NCBI GenBank assembly: GCA_963699835.1 | Contig: CAVOVJ010000003.1 | Span: 496,001 to 560,000 of the forward strand | DNA from: BM003 sp963699835 | GTDB lineage: Bacteria; Pseudomonadota; Gammaproteobacteria; Steroidobacterales; BM003 | DNA length: 64,000 nt | Direction: 5' to 3' | Shown here: one piece after another, positions 23,290-33,803 of the stretch | Numbering within the stretch: position 1 is the first letter of the stretch | How the letters are laid out: every line of letters starts with the position of its first letter | Notes under the pieces: model-generated | Database searches by the model: none | Told to the model about the DNA's origin: nothing | The model's input: the letters and a program-made list of their open reading frames with translations, nothing else | Translations under genes and position numbers: made by a program

Positions 23290-25236
23290 ATGAGAATTGC
23301 GACCGGGGTATGGCTTACCCTGCTGACGATGACTGCCGCAGTCGCTGCGGCCGCAGAGGTCGAGCGGGTCGAACGTGGCAATCTGGTGATCGAGAACATC
23401 CCTGAAATTCCGCCGCGGATCTCGGATCGCCTGCGCCAGTACCGTGAAAGCCGGTACGCCATTTTTCAGGGCTGGGACGAGGCCGGTGGCGGAATCTATG
23501 TCACGACCCGATTCGGCGAGACCAGCCAGGTGCATCATGTCGCCAGGCCAGGCAGCGCAAGGCGGCAGCTCACATTCTTCGACGAACCCGTCGCGGCAGC
23601 AGCGCCGCCGCCGGCCGGGGATCGACGCGTTTTTGTCTTCCCGAAAGATGTCGGTGGCGGCGAATTCTATCAATTGTTCATGTTCGACCAGGCAGATGGC
23701 AGCGTAACTCAGCTCAGCGATGGCGAATCACGCAATGGTTCCGTCGTCTGGTCCAATGGCGGCGACCGGTTTGCCTATTACAGCACCCGGCGCAACCAGC
23801 GTGACTGGGACCTGTACGTGGCTGACATCAGGAATCCGCAGGCGGCAAAAATGGTTCTTTCCGAGGGTGGAACGTGGATTCCGCTTGACTGGTCGGCCGA
23901 TGACAACCGGTTGCTGGCGATGAAGTATGTCTCGGTGACGGAGACGTATTACTCCGTGCTCGATGTCGAATCGGGGTCGTTACAGCCGGTCAATCCCTCG
24001 ACTGAAAAAATTGCCTATGGCGCCGCCGCCTTCGATCGCCGTGGCAAGGGCATCTACCTGACATCAGACGAGGGCAGCGATTTTCGCCAGTTGCGTCACT
24101 ACGATCTGTCGAGTGGCAAACAGCGCGTCCTGAGCGCGGACATTGGCTGGGATGTCGAGCAGGTTGCAATCAGCGACGATGGCCGGCGCCTGGCATTCTC
24201 CGTTAATGAAGACGGCGTGAGCCGCCTTTACCTGATGGATACCGCCAACGACAGCAGGCGCCGGATCGACAATGTGCCGGTCGGGGTCATCAGCAGCATG
24301 GACTTCGATCATAGCGGGGCAAGGCTGGGGTTGACTGTTGACTCACCGCTGTCTCCCGACGACGTATTCAGTGTCGATATCGAGAACGGTGCCTTGACAC
24401 GATGGACGCAGAGCGAGGTTGGCGGACTCGACAGCGGTCGTTTCGTCGAGCCGGAGCTGGTGCGCTACCCGACGTTCGACAGCGAAAGTGGCGGGCCCGA
24501 GCACATCCCGGCGTTTTATTACCGCCCTGAAGGGGGCGGACCGTTCCCGGTTGTCATCGTGATTCACGGCGGGCCGGAGAGCCAGTCGCGGCCGGCGTTT
24601 TCCTCCTTTTACCAGTACCTGGCAAGCGAACGCGGCTACGCGGTGATCCGCCCAAACGTCCGCGGCTCGACGGGATATGGCAAGGAGTATGTGAAGCTAG
24701 ACAACGGCTTCAAGCGCAAGGACTCCGTCAAAGATATTGGTGCCTTGCTCGACTGGGTCGGGGAGCGGCCGGAACTCGACCCCGAGCGGATCGCCGTCTT
24801 TGGCGGATCTTATGGCGGTTACATGGTGCTGGCGTCGATGGTTGACTACAACGATCGCCTGGCCTGTGGTGTCGATGTAGTCGGTATCAGTAATTTCGTT
24901 ACTTTCCTCGAAAACACCAAGGAATACCGCCGTGATCTGCGCCGGGTCGAGTACGGCGACGAGCGCGACCCGAAGATGCGCGAGTTTCTCGAGGACATCT
25001 CACCCAACAATCATGCCGAAAAGATAACGAAGCCGATGCTGATCGTTCAGGGTTATAACGATCCGCGCGTGCCGGTAGGCGAATCGGAACAGATGCTTGC
25101 CGAGATGCGAGGCAACGGCCAGAACGTTTGGTATCTGATGGCTCGTGACGAAGGCCACGGGTTCAGGAAGAAGATCAACCGGGATTACTATCTGAATTCG
25201 ACGGCGTTATTTTTCGAGCAGTGTCTCGGGCAGTAG
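23290..25236 (+). CDS. S9-family serine peptidase (acylaminoacyl/prolyl oligopeptidase type), secreted
   Basis: 648 residues. A signal peptide covers about residues 1-20 (ending AVAAAAEV). Beta-propeller repeats (WSNGGDRFAYYSTRRNQRDWDLY and similar) occupy roughly 60-380, and the C-terminal alpha/beta-hydrolase domain holds the catalytic triad: Ser in FGGSYGGYM, Asp in QGYNDPRVPV and His in DEGHGFRKK. Predicted to cut short peptides in the periplasm. It stands alone in orientation. Confidence 0.92.
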   Translation: MRIATGVWLTLLTMTAAVAAAAEVERVERGNLVIENIPEIPPRISDRLRQYRESRYAIFQGWDEAGGGIYVTTRFGETSQVHHVARPGSARRQLTFFDEPVAAAAPPPAGDRRVFVFPKDVGGGEFYQLFMFDQADGSVTQLSDGESRNGSVVWSNGGDRFAYYSTRRNQRDWDLYVADIRNPQAAKMVLSEGGTWIPLDWSADDNRLLAMKYVSVTETYYSVLDVESGSLQPVNPSTEKIAYGAAAFDRRGKGIYLTSDEGSDFRQLRHYDLSSGKQRVLSADIGWDVEQVAISDDGRRLAFSVNEDGVSRLYLMDTANDSRRRIDNVPVGVISSMDFDHSGARLGLTVDSPLSPDDVFSVDIENGALTRWTQSEVGGLDSGRFVEPELVRYPTFDSESGGPEHIPAFYYRPEGGGPFPVVIVIHGGPESQSRPAFSSFYQYLASERGYAVIRPNVRGSTGYGKEYVKLDNGFKRKDSVKDIGALLDWVGERPELDPERIAVFGGSYGGYMVLASMVDYNDRLACGVDVVGISNFVTFLENTKEYRRDLRRVEYGDERDPKMREFLEDISPNNHAEKITKPMLIVQGYNDPRVPVGESEQMLAEMRGNGQNVWYLMARDEGHGFRKKINRDYYLNSTALFFEQCLGQ

Positions 25237-25258
25237 CGTCGTGTCGGCGCGCGGGTGC

Positions 25259-25879
25259 TCACAACGAGGATCGCGGCCCTTTTTGCGTAGTGGCGCCGAG
25301 TTCGCGAAATTTCTCGAGGACGAGCGGCCACTGCTCCGGATAGCGCCAGTCTTCGGCAAACACGGATTCCGGATCGACCCAGTCGATCTCGCTGACCTCG
25401 GTCCATGCCCATTGGGGTACGCCGGGTTCGGTTCCGGGGCGGATTGACGGGTCGGCCGGGAGGCAGGCATAGAGGCGGAAGCCGTTGTCGAAGACCAGCA
25501 CGAGCCGGCCGACCTCGGCATCTATACCGGCTTCTTCCCAGGTCTCGCGATGGGCCGTGCACTGCGCCGCTTCGCCAGGGTTGCCCATTCCGGCCGGGAA
25601 CCCCAGTTTGCCGCTGAAGCGGTCGCGCACCATCAGCATCCGGTCGTCGATTCGGATCATACAACCGGCATTACCATGCGGCGTCTCGGCAAACTGCGGC
25701 GCAACCCGGCAGGTTGGCGCCGGTGGTGCCGGGTTGAGCGCGGCGAATAACAGCACGCCGCTGACGGCGCCAGCCAGAAGCAGGCCGCGGTACAGGAATA
25801 GCCGGGTACTGAATCCACGCGATTTCACGGGGCGAAATCTTGGACTATTCCTGATAATTTCACCACCTTTGTGCAGCAC
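25259..25879 (-). CDS. Membrane-anchored NUDIX hydrolase
   Basis: 206 residues. Positively charged N terminus, then a single hydrophobic segment (GLLLAGAVSGVLLFAAL, about residues 32-48), then a NUDIX domain with box GNPGEAAQCTAHRETWEEAGIDAEV (GX5EX7REUXEEXGU intact). By the positive-inside rule the domain would face the periplasm, unusual for a nucleotide pyrophosphatase family. Substrate unknown. It is divergent from the DsbD-like gene, with starts 22 bases apart. Confidence 0.82.
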   Translation of the reverse strand: MLHKGGEIIRNSPRFRPVKSRGFSTRLFLYRGLLLAGAVSGVLLFAALNPAPPAPTCRVAPQFAETPHGNAGCMIRIDDRMLMVRDRFSGKLGFPAGMGNPGEAAQCTAHRETWEEAGIDAEVGRLVLVFDNGFRLYACLPADPSIRPGTEPGVPQWAWTEVSEIDWVDPESVFAEDWRYPEQWPLVLEKFRELGATTQKGPRSSL

Positions 25880-25900
25880 CCGGAGCCGGCCCCGCCCGTC

Positions 25901-28003
25901 ATGACCCGCCTGCTATCGATACTTGCCGCAGCCATCTGGCTTGCGAGCGCGACAGCCGAGGCCGCCGCGCCGGCTCAGGCTACGACCGGGCACGCGCGCG
26001 CCGAATTGTTCGCGGAGCATGCCGTGGCTGCGGCCGGTGACGGTACCTGGCTCGCGCTCCGGCTGACTCTCGATGACGGCTGGCATACCTACTGGAAAAA
26101 TCCGGGTGATTCGGGAGAGGCAACGCGGCTCGAGTGGCGCGTCCCCGACGGCGTCGAACCCGGTGAGATCGTTTGGCCGGCGCCGGAGCGAATTCCGTTC
26201 GGGCCATTCGTCAACTTTGGTTTTCATGGCGCCCCGGTGCACCTTGTCAAGCTCCATATTGCCGATGACTGGCCGGTAGGGCAGCCGCTTCGCGTGGAGG
26301 TATTGGCGAGCTGGCTGGTGTGCGAGGAGATCTGTATCCCCGAGGAGGCTACACTCGGGCTGGACCTGGAGGTGGCCCTTGCCGCTCAACCGGCCGCCGA
26401 ACCGGTGGCCGGGATCTTCGCCGCGGCGCGCGCCGCCACGCCGGTCGCGCTGCCGCTGTCGGGCGCATTCACGGTCGCGGATGGAGCGCTGCAAATCGAG
26501 CTGGCGCGCGGCGATATTGACGCTGCCGCGGAGACGCTGTTCTTTTTCCCGGATCGGTGGGGCTGGATCGAGCCGTCGACGCCGCAGACATGGTCATATC
26601 GCGGGCAAAAACTGGTTGGGCGGATGGCGCCGGGTCCGGCGCCGCCGGCGGGCGAATTCGCTGGCATAGCGGTATTCACCGCTATCCACTCGGGTGAACG
26701 GCAGGCGCTACGAATTAGTGCCGTTGATACCGCAGCGGCGGTTGCCGAACCGGCGCAAGCGGCAGCGATGCCAATGAGTGTCTGGCAGGCGGTCGCGTTC
26801 GCAATCCTCGGCGGGCTGATCCTCAACCTGATGCCGTGTGTGTTGCCGGTGTTGTCGATCAAGGCGCTAAGCCTGGTCGAGCATGGCGGCACACGCAGCG
26901 AGCTCAGACGCAGCGGGATTGCCTACGCGGCCGGAGTTTTGTGTTGCTTCGCGCTGCTCGGACTGATCCTGGTCGGGCTCAGGTCGGCCGGCGAGGCTGC
27001 CGGCTGGGGATTCCAGCTGCAGTCGCCCGGCTTTGTCGCAGCGATGAGTTATATGCTGTTTGCGATGGCGCTGGTGTTGTCGCTGGGTCTGGACCCGGGC
27101 GCCGGCCTGGCCGGTGCCGGAGACGGGCTGACACGTCGCGGCGGCCTGTCAGGAAGTTTTTTCACCGGCGCGCTTGCCGCGGTCGTCGCAACGCCATGCA
27201 CTGCGCCGTTCATGGCCGCGGCAATCGGTTTTGCCCTGGCCCAGCCTGCCGCGGTGGCGATGACGATCATGCTGGCGCTGGGCTTTGGGCTGGCATTGCC
27301 GTTTGTGCTGCTTACTTTCGTTCCGGCATGGACCCGCTGGCTGCCGCGACCGGGTGCGTGGATGTCGCGGCTGAAGCAGGGCCTTGCGTTTCCGTTGTAC
27401 GCCACCGTCGTGTGGCTGCTCTGGGTGGCCGGACAGCAAGTCGGTATCGACGGCCTGGTGCGTTTGTTGTTCGGGCTGCTGCTGCTGGCGCTGGCGTTGT
27501 GGTTGTATTCGGTGTGGCGCAGGGAGGAGGGCGCGGCGCGCCAGGTGGCTACCGCGATGTCGATTGCTGCACTGGTCGCGGCGCTGGTGCTGGGGGTGAC
27601 GTCGGTGCGCAAACCTGAACCGGCGGTCCGTGTGACGGATTCCTCCAGTGTGCCGTTTGCCGAGGACGACATCGCCGCGATTCGTGCATCGGGTCGCGCG
27701 GTGTTCGTCAATATGACCGCGGCATGGTGTATTACGTGTCTCGTGAACGAAAGAGTTGCGCTCGACACCAGGGCGGTACGCGATGCCCTCTCGGCCCGCG
27801 ATGTCGTCTACATGAAAGGCGACTGGACCAATCGCGATGCGGCGATCACCCGTTACCTCGCATCGTTCGGCAGAGCCGGTGTGCCGTTGTATGTTCTTTA
27901 CCCGCCGGGGGATGGCGCACCGCGGGTACTGCCACAGATCCTGACTGAATCCTCGCTGCTGGAGGCGCTGGGAGCGCTCGACCAAATCGGCGAAGCTACC
28001 TGA
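25901..28003 (+). CDS. DsbD/ScsB-like protein-disulfide reductase
   Basis: Carries reducing power from cytoplasmic thioredoxin to periplasmic proteins. 700 residues: signal peptide, N-terminal DsbD-alpha-like domain with the WLVCEEICIPEE cysteine pair (about residue 145), a central eight-helix membrane domain with MPCVLPVLSIKALSL and ATPCTAPFMA cysteines, and a C-terminal thioredoxin domain with active site AAWCITCLVNE. ATG 25901 is chosen since it opens the signal peptide; the frame runs upstream to 25871. A secreted redoxin follows 31 bases later and is a likely client. Confidence 0.92.
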   Translation: MTRLLSILAAAIWLASATAEAAAPAQATTGHARAELFAEHAVAAAGDGTWLALRLTLDDGWHTYWKNPGDSGEATRLEWRVPDGVEPGEIVWPAPERIPFGPFVNFGFHGAPVHLVKLHIADDWPVGQPLRVEVLASWLVCEEICIPEEATLGLDLEVALAAQPAAEPVAGIFAAARAATPVALPLSGAFTVADGALQIELARGDIDAAAETLFFFPDRWGWIEPSTPQTWSYRGQKLVGRMAPGPAPPAGEFAGIAVFTAIHSGERQALRISAVDTAAAVAEPAQAAAMPMSVWQAVAFAILGGLILNLMPCVLPVLSIKALSLVEHGGTRSELRRSGIAYAAGVLCCFALLGLILVGLRSAGEAAGWGFQLQSPGFVAAMSYMLFAMALVLSLGLDPGAGLAGAGDGLTRRGGLSGSFFTGALAAVVATPCTAPFMAAAIGFALAQPAAVAMTIMLALGFGLALPFVLLTFVPAWTRWLPRPGAWMSRLKQGLAFPLYATVVWLLWVAGQQVGIDGLVRLLFGLLLLALALWLYSVWRREEGAARQVATAMSIAALVAALVLGVTSVRKPEPAVRVTDSSSVPFAEDDIAAIRASGRAVFVNMTAAWCITCLVNERVALDTRAVRDALSARDVVYMKGDWTNRDAAITRYLASFGRAGVPLYVLYPPGDGAPRVLPQILTESSLLEALGALDQIGEAT

Positions 28004-28034
28004 GCTATTGTAGTCACTCAACCGGAGAAACCCG

Positions 28035-28658
28035 ATGCAACTATCCACCCAACTGAAAATTTCGATTATGGCTTTGCTGGTTTTCGCCCAGGCTGCGTTG
28101 GCGGCACCTGGAGAGCCCGAAGTCGGCAAACCGGCGCCGCTTTTCTCTGCGACCGACAGCAATGGCAAGAGCCATAACCTCGCCGATTATCGCGGTAAGA
28201 TCGTGGTCCTCGAATGGACCAACCATGACTGCCCCTATGTCCGCAAACACTACAGCGCCGGTAATATGCAGGCATTGCAGAACGAGGCCCGCGAGGCAGA
28301 CGTCGTTTGGCTGACCGTCATTTCGTCCGCGCCCGGGAAGCAGGGCTATGTCGATCCGGCGAAGGCGAATGAACTGACTACGTCGAGAAATGCCGCTCCG
28401 CATGCGGTGCTGCTCGAACCCGACGGCGCGATTGGCAAGGCCTATGGCGCGCGAACCACGCCGCACATGTACATCATCGATGCCGAGGGCGTGCTGCGCT
28501 ACAAGGGCGGCATCGACGACAAGCCGACGTCGGACCCGGCCGATATCGACGGCTCCAACAATTACGTGCGCGCGGCGCTTGCGGATATTGCCAGCGGATT
28601 GGATGTGCGGACACCGGTATCGCGTCCCTATGGCTGCTCGGTCAAGTACGGAACCTGA
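28035..28658 (+). CDS. Secreted redoxin/thioredoxin-fold protein
   Basis: 207 residues with a signal peptide (cleavage after ALAA, about residue 23). AhpC/TSA-type fold: GKPAPLFSATDSNGKSHNLADYRGKIVVLEW, then the active-site-like NHDCPYVRKHY with a single cysteine, and a cis-Pro region TTPHMYIID. It belongs to the redoxin group found next to DsbD-like transporters. Its TGA overlaps the ATG of the ABC ATPase gene (TGATG), so an operon with both sides is likely. Confidence 0.88.
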   Translation: MQLSTQLKISIMALLVFAQAALAAPGEPEVGKPAPLFSATDSNGKSHNLADYRGKIVVLEWTNHDCPYVRKHYSAGNMQALQNEAREADVVWLTVISSAPGKQGYVDPAKANELTTSRNAAPHAVLLEPDGAIGKAYGARTTPHMYIIDAEGVLRYKGGIDDKPTSDPADIDGSNNYVRAALADIASGLDVRTPVSRPYGCSVKYGT

Positions 28659-29387
28659 TGGAGCAGGCAGCCGTTGGCAGCGGACCGGCAAACGCGCCCA
28701 CCGCGATCCGGCTGCGCGATGTCAGCAAATCGTATCGGGAAGGTGAGCGCCAACATGTCGTTCTCGACGCCATTAGTGCCGAGGTGGCGGCCGGTGAGAC
28801 TATCGCACTGCTAGGTAGCAGCGGCTCCGGCAAATCGACTCTGCTGAATCTGATAAGCGGAATCGACCAGCCGGATGCCGGTGCTATCGAACTTGCCGGC
28901 ACCCGTATTACGGAGCTTGATGAGCGTGAGAGAACGCTTTACCGGCGGCGTAATCTCGGCTTCGTTTTCCAGTTTTTCAATTTGTTGCCGACCCTGACCG
29001 TGGTCGAGAACGTTCGCCTGCCACTCGAGCTCAATGGCATTGATGCATCCGGGTCCGAGCGGCGCGCCATGGAATTGCTCGATGCCGTCGGCCTGGCGGT
29101 CCGATCGTCGAGTTTTCCAGAGCGCTTGTCCGGAGGCGAACAGCAGCGTGTGGCGATTGCCCGGGCGCTGGCGCATGCGCCCTCGCTGGTGCTTGCGGAT
29201 GAGCCAACCGGGAATCTCGACGAGGAGACCGGTGAGCAGGTGCTGGCGGTATTGCGGCAAATGCTGGTTGAACAGGGTGCGACCATGGTGCTTGCCACTC
29301 ACAGCCGCGAGCGTGGCCAGAATCGCTCAGAGGGTGTGGCGGACCCAAAACGGACGCCTGATAGAGGAAGGCGGCAATCCGCGGTGA
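28658..29387 (+). CDS. ABC transporter ATPase, AttE/LolD-like (frameshifted near its end)
   Basis: ABC ATPase of the LolD/MacB class: Walker A GSSGSGKS, Q-loop FQFFNLLP, signature LSGGEQQR, Walker B LVLADEP and H-loop ATHS. The frame breaks at about 29311: after THSRE the family reading resumes one frame over as VARIAQRVWRTQNGRLIEEGGNPR and stops at TGA 29385-29387, overlapping the permease GTG (GTGA). Without this repair the ATPase runs into the permease as one false 840-residue fusion. Partner of the following permease and the AttH-like protein. Confidence 0.88.
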
Positions 29388-31908
29388 ATTTGCTCGCCAA
29401 AACCAGCCTCCGTTACCTGCCGCGGCATCCGTGGCAGCTTGCCGTGGCGCTGCTCGGAATCGCGCTCGGTGTTGCCGTGATCGTCGCGGTCGATCTTGCG
29501 AATTCGAGCGCTCAACGGGCTTTCCTGCAAGCGGTCGATGCCGTCTACGGCGAAGCAACCCATCAGATTGTCGGCGGCCCGGCTGGCTATGCCGAGACCG
29601 AGTATGTCGCGCTGCGGCTGGACGGCGGGGTACGCGCCAGCGCGCCGGTAGTCGAGGGTTTTGTCAGTATTGCCGGGCGCACTTTTAATCTGCTGGGTGT
29701 GGATCCTTTTGCGGAAGCGGGTTTCCGCGACTACCGGATAGGGAGCGGAGGCCAGGGACGAGCGTGGCTCGACCTGGTGTCACTTCCGGGTGCCTTCGTA
29801 CTGGACGAGCAGGCGGCTGCGAGGCTGGGCGTGGGCGTGGGCGATACTGTGGTAGTCACGGTTGCGGGCCAGCAGCGGCCGGGATTTCTGGCCGCCACGC
29901 TTGCTACCGAAGGTGGCCGGCCCGGGCTCGGCGACGTTGTGATCAGCGATATCGCGACGGCACAGGAATGGCTCGGTTGGAACGGCCGACTGAGCCGAGT
30001 CGACCTGCGCATTGACGCCAATGTCGAGGCGGCACGAGTCGCTGCGTTACTGCCGCAGGGCAGTCAGCTGCTGTCGGCGGCGGGACGCAGCCGGCAGACT
30101 CTCGGTATGACCCGCTCGTTCTCGACAAGCCTGACCGCGATGAGTCTGCTTGCGGTGCTCGTTGGCGTGTTCCTGATCTACAACAGTGTTTCGTTCACGG
30201 TAATTCAGCGCCGGCCCTTGCTCGGCGTGATGCGCTCGCTGGGCGTGACGCGCGAAGAGATTGCCGGGCTCATTGTGGCGGAGGGGCTGCTGCTCGGCGT
30301 GGTTGGTGTTGCGGCAGGCATTGCGCTTGGATTGTTTTTGTCGCGGGAACTGCTCGGTCTTGTCACCCAGAGTATCAACGACCATTACTACTATGTTGGC
30401 GCTGCGTCTGTGCAGCTGTCGCCCTGGTCTGTGGCAAAGGGCATCGTCGCCGGCATTGGCGCGTCGCTGCTAGCCGCTGCGGTGCCGGCCTGGGAGGCGG
30501 CGCAATCGCCGCCTCGGCAGGCGCTGGCGCGGGCCTCTCTGGAACAGCGGGTCAGCGACAAACTCGGGCTTGTAGAGTTCTCTGCGATCGCGGCAACCGC
30601 AGCCGGTGCAGTGGCCTTACTGGTAACGGCTCGCTCCCTGGTCGTGGGGTTTGCCGGCATGTTTCTGATCGTCGTCGGCCTGGCACTACTGGTGCCGGGA
30701 ATCGTTGCGTTTCTGAGCCGTCGTCTGGCCGGTCCGGTCGGCAGGATTGCCGGTCTAAGCGGGCGCATGGCCGTGCAGGGGATAGGTCGGTCGCTGAGCC
30801 GAACCGGCATCGCGGTAACGGCGCTTGCGGTCGCCGTCGCCGCTACGATCGGTGTGGACGTCATGGTTGGAAGTTTCCGCGGTTCGGTCGATGCGTGGCT
30901 GCAGCGATCGGTCAATGCCGACATGTATGTTGCGCCACCGCGTCTCGCTGGTGGCCGCGCCGAACGTGCGATCGACCCGCTGTTATTGCGGCGAATCGTG
31001 GCTCTGCCGGAGGTTGATCACGTCGGCGTTTCGCGCAGTGTCGATGTGGTCGCGCGTGATGGCGTGCGCCGTCTTCTGGCGGTCGACATGACCCCTGAGT
31101 ATCGTTCCAGTGCCCGCCTGACCGCGAGGCGATCCGGCCACGGTATGGGCCAGGTTTCGATAGCGGCACTGCCGTGCTGATCTCCGAGCCTTTGTCATTC
31201 CTGCACGATCTCGACGTCGGCGATGAAATTGAGCTGCCCACCGCAAAAGGCGTTCGCGGTTTCCGTATTGGCGGAGTCTATGAGGATTTCGATACTGGCA
31301 GCGGCACGGTGATGCTGAACCGCGATCTTTATCGCCAGTGGTGGGAGGACGATGCGGTTACCGCCATTGCGGTATACCTTGCCAACGGCGTCGAACCGCA
31401 AGCATTCGAGGAAGCGGTAGAGGCGCTGGCGGCGGGCCGGCAGTCGTTGCTGGTGACATCCAATCGCGACATTTTGCAAATGTCGCTGGAGATTTTCGAT
31501 CGCACCTTCACGATTACCAACGTGCTCTATTTGTTGACGGTGGCGGTGGCTTTCGTCGGCATGGTCGGGGCTTTGTCAGCGCTGCAGATGGAGCGTATCC
31601 GCGAGCTCGGGACGTTGCGTGCGCTGGGGTTCACGCCGTGGCAGGTGGGCGGCCTGGTCAATGTCCAGACCCTGGGCCTGGGACTGCTGGCAGGTCTGGC
31701 AGCACTGCCGCTGGGTGTGGTGATGGCGTGGATCTTGCTGCATGTGATTAACCGGCGTGCGTTTGGCTGGCAGATCGACATGAGTCTGAATCCGTCCGCG
31801 TTGCTGGGTGCGCTGGCACTGGCCGTGGCAGCGGCGACGCTGGCAGGGATTTATCCGTCGTGGCGGATGGCGCGCACCGCGCCGGCCAGCGCAATGCGTG
31901 AGGAATAG
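29384..31908 (+). CDS. FtsX-like ABC permease, AttFG-like (frameshifted near 31.1 kb)
   Basis: About 840 residues with the duplicated MacB/FtsX layout: an N-terminal transmembrane helix, a periplasmic domain (to ~residue 240), three helices (SLLAVLVGVFLIYNSVSFTV and following), a second membrane block, a second periplasmic domain and a final three helices ending at TAG 31908. The frame shifts between about 31095 and 31140; downstream the reading continues FDSGTAVLISEPLSFLHDLDVGDE. GTG 29384 overlaps the ATPase stop. Such exporters move lipids or lipoproteins outward across the inner membrane. Confidence 0.85.
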
Positions 31909-31912
31909 GCAG

Positions 31913-33069
31913 ATGCGGGGTTTTTCCGTCTGCGCGGGTGTTTTGTTGTGTGTGGCGCTCGGCGTCGGTGCGGGCATCCCCGCGGTGGCACAGACCGCGA
32001 ACGAGGCCGATGGCCTGGCGGAGTTGCTTGGCGGTGGTGATATTGCCGGGTTTACCCGTGCGACCCGGCCGCATCCGTTCCAGTTTCCGGCCGATCATGC
32101 CGCGCATCCCGATTATCGCAACGAGTGGTGGTATTTCACCGGTAATCTTGCGACCGGCGCCGGCCGCGCATTTGGTTTCGAGCTGACTTTCTTCCGTATC
32201 GGTCTCACAGCGGCGCCATGCTCTCGGAGTCGTCCTCGGCATGGCGCAGCGACCAGCTGTTGCTGGCGCATTTTGCGATCAGCGATATCGACGACGAACA
32301 GTTCCGCTACGCGCAGCGCTATTCGCGGGTGGCTCTGGGTCTGGCCGGTTACCGCAACGCACCCTTTTCGTTGTGGCTTGAGGACTGGACGCTGCATCAC
32401 GATCCCTCGAGCGGTGCTTTTTCAATCAGCGCGGCGGATCCCGGAATCGCCATCGAGTTGCAATTGCAACCGCAGAAACCGCCGGTGCTGAACGGCGATC
32501 GCGGGCTGAGCCAGAAGTCGGGCGCAGCCGGAAACGCCTCGCACTACTACAGCCTGACGCGACTGGATACGCGCGGCGAGTTGCAGGTCGATGGCGAGAA
32601 TTTCGACGTTTCCGGTAACGCCTGGATGGACCGCGAGTGGAGTACCAGCGCGCTGGCCGACGACCAGGTTGGCTGGGACTGGTTCGCATTGCAGTTCAGC
32701 GACGGCAGCGAGTTGATGTACTACCAGTTGCGGCGGGATGACGGCACGACCGACCCGCACAGCGCCGGAACCTACGTTGACCCTGACGGCGTGTCCTCAC
32801 ATGTCACCGTGGCCGATGTCGAACTCGAAGTCCTCGACGACTGGACCAGTCCGCGCGGCGGGATCTACCCGGCGCGCTGGGCATTGCGGGTCGCGTCGCT
32901 CGGCCTGGATGTCACTGTCGTGCCACGTCTCGCGGATCAGGAGCTCGCGACCTTCCCGCGTTACTGGGAAGGCGCGGTAGAGGTTCGCGGCGAACGCCGG
33001 GCCGTGCCGGTTTCAGGCTTCGGTTACGTGGAGCTGACCGGCTACGCCGATCGGCCTCTGCCGCAATGA
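31913..33069 (+). CDS. AttH-like lipocalin-domain protein (CrtC/carotenoid 1,2-hydratase superfamily), frameshifted
   Basis: About 385 residues in two frames. The first part (ATG 31913, four bases after the permease stop) has a signal peptide and HPDYRNEWWYFTGNLAT. The frame breaks between ~32195 and 32240 and continues SAWRSDQLLLAHFAISD, then GNAWMDREWSTSAL (the conserved DREW motif), to TGA 33069. AttH proteins are the periplasmic or surface partner of the AttEFGH exporter first described in Agrobacterium. The substrate is not known. Confidence 0.85.
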
Positions 33070-33116
33070 TCCGGGATGCGGTCCGTGGCACCGCGCCGCT
33101 GATTGACCATCGCGTG

Positions 33117-33707
33117 CTAGTCGACCGCGTCGAGATGGTGCTGGCCGTCCCCGGCCCGAAACGGGTAATCGGCGAATATCGCCGCCATGACTATAGGCGC
33201 GCGCTCGTCGATTTTCTTCAGTTTCGCTTCGGTGACGGTGCCCTGGGCAACACCCTGCCACACCACCTGTTTGCGTTCAGCGTCAACGACATCGACCAGT
33301 AACGTGCCCTCGGTGTATTGCCGCACATCTACGTCGTAACCGCCCCAGGCACCGTAGCGGCCGCGCCAGTAGGGGCTGCCGCCATAGCTATTGACCTGGA
33401 CCTTTTCCTGGGTCAGAAGCTGGAAATCCAGCAACAGGTCGGGGTTGTCATCGCTGTAGACATAACCGCGTTTTTCCATTTCCGCGCGCGAGGTCGCTTC
33501 GAGGTGACGGGTGATCAGCGACGTGTACTGGCCATCCTGGCGTTCCGGCTGTTTCGAGGCGAAACCGAAGGTCCGGTACGCTGAAAAATCGGCCGTCGGG
33601 TCGTAGTCGCTACGCGTGCGCGGTGTCGATTCGCATGCGCTCAGCAGCAATGCGGCAGCTAGCGCCGCAATGAGAATTCGGGGATGACGGGTCCAGGTCA
33701 ATGACAT
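33117..33707 (-). CDS. DUF4136 lipoprotein
   Basis: 196 residues with a lipoprotein signal (LLLSACES, lipobox LSAC, Cys at about 24) followed by a DUF4136 domain: DYDPTADFSAYRTFGF, then ITRHLEATSRAEMEKRGYVYSDDNPDLLLDF. The C-terminal part has GTLLVDVVDAERKQVVWQGVA. Exported to the outer membrane or periplasm; function unknown for the family. Convergent with the AttH-like gene. Confidence 0.88.
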   Translation of the reverse strand: MSLTWTRHPRILIAALAAALLLSACESTPRTRSDYDPTADFSAYRTFGFASKQPERQDGQYTSLITRHLEATSRAEMEKRGYVYSDDNPDLLLDFQLLTQEKVQVNSYGGSPYWRGRYGAWGGYDVDVRQYTEGTLLVDVVDAERKQVVWQGVAQGTVTEAKLKKIDERAPIVMAAIFADYPFRAGDGQHHLDAVD

Positions 33708-33803
33708 TGTCGCTCTCCTTCGGGGCGGAATTCCGGCAAACGGTAATTCGATGTGCGGAAGCTTACTTCGAACGCTTCCAGGTTGCCAAAGTCGCGAACA
33801 GCA

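Noticed and set aside
28658..31180. Natural ABC ATPase-permease fusion (840 codons in one frame)
   Set aside because: The fusion needs the ATPase to lose its conserved C terminus; the other frame restores RVWRTQNGRLIEEGG and a GTGA stop/start overlap, so it is a frameshift artefact.
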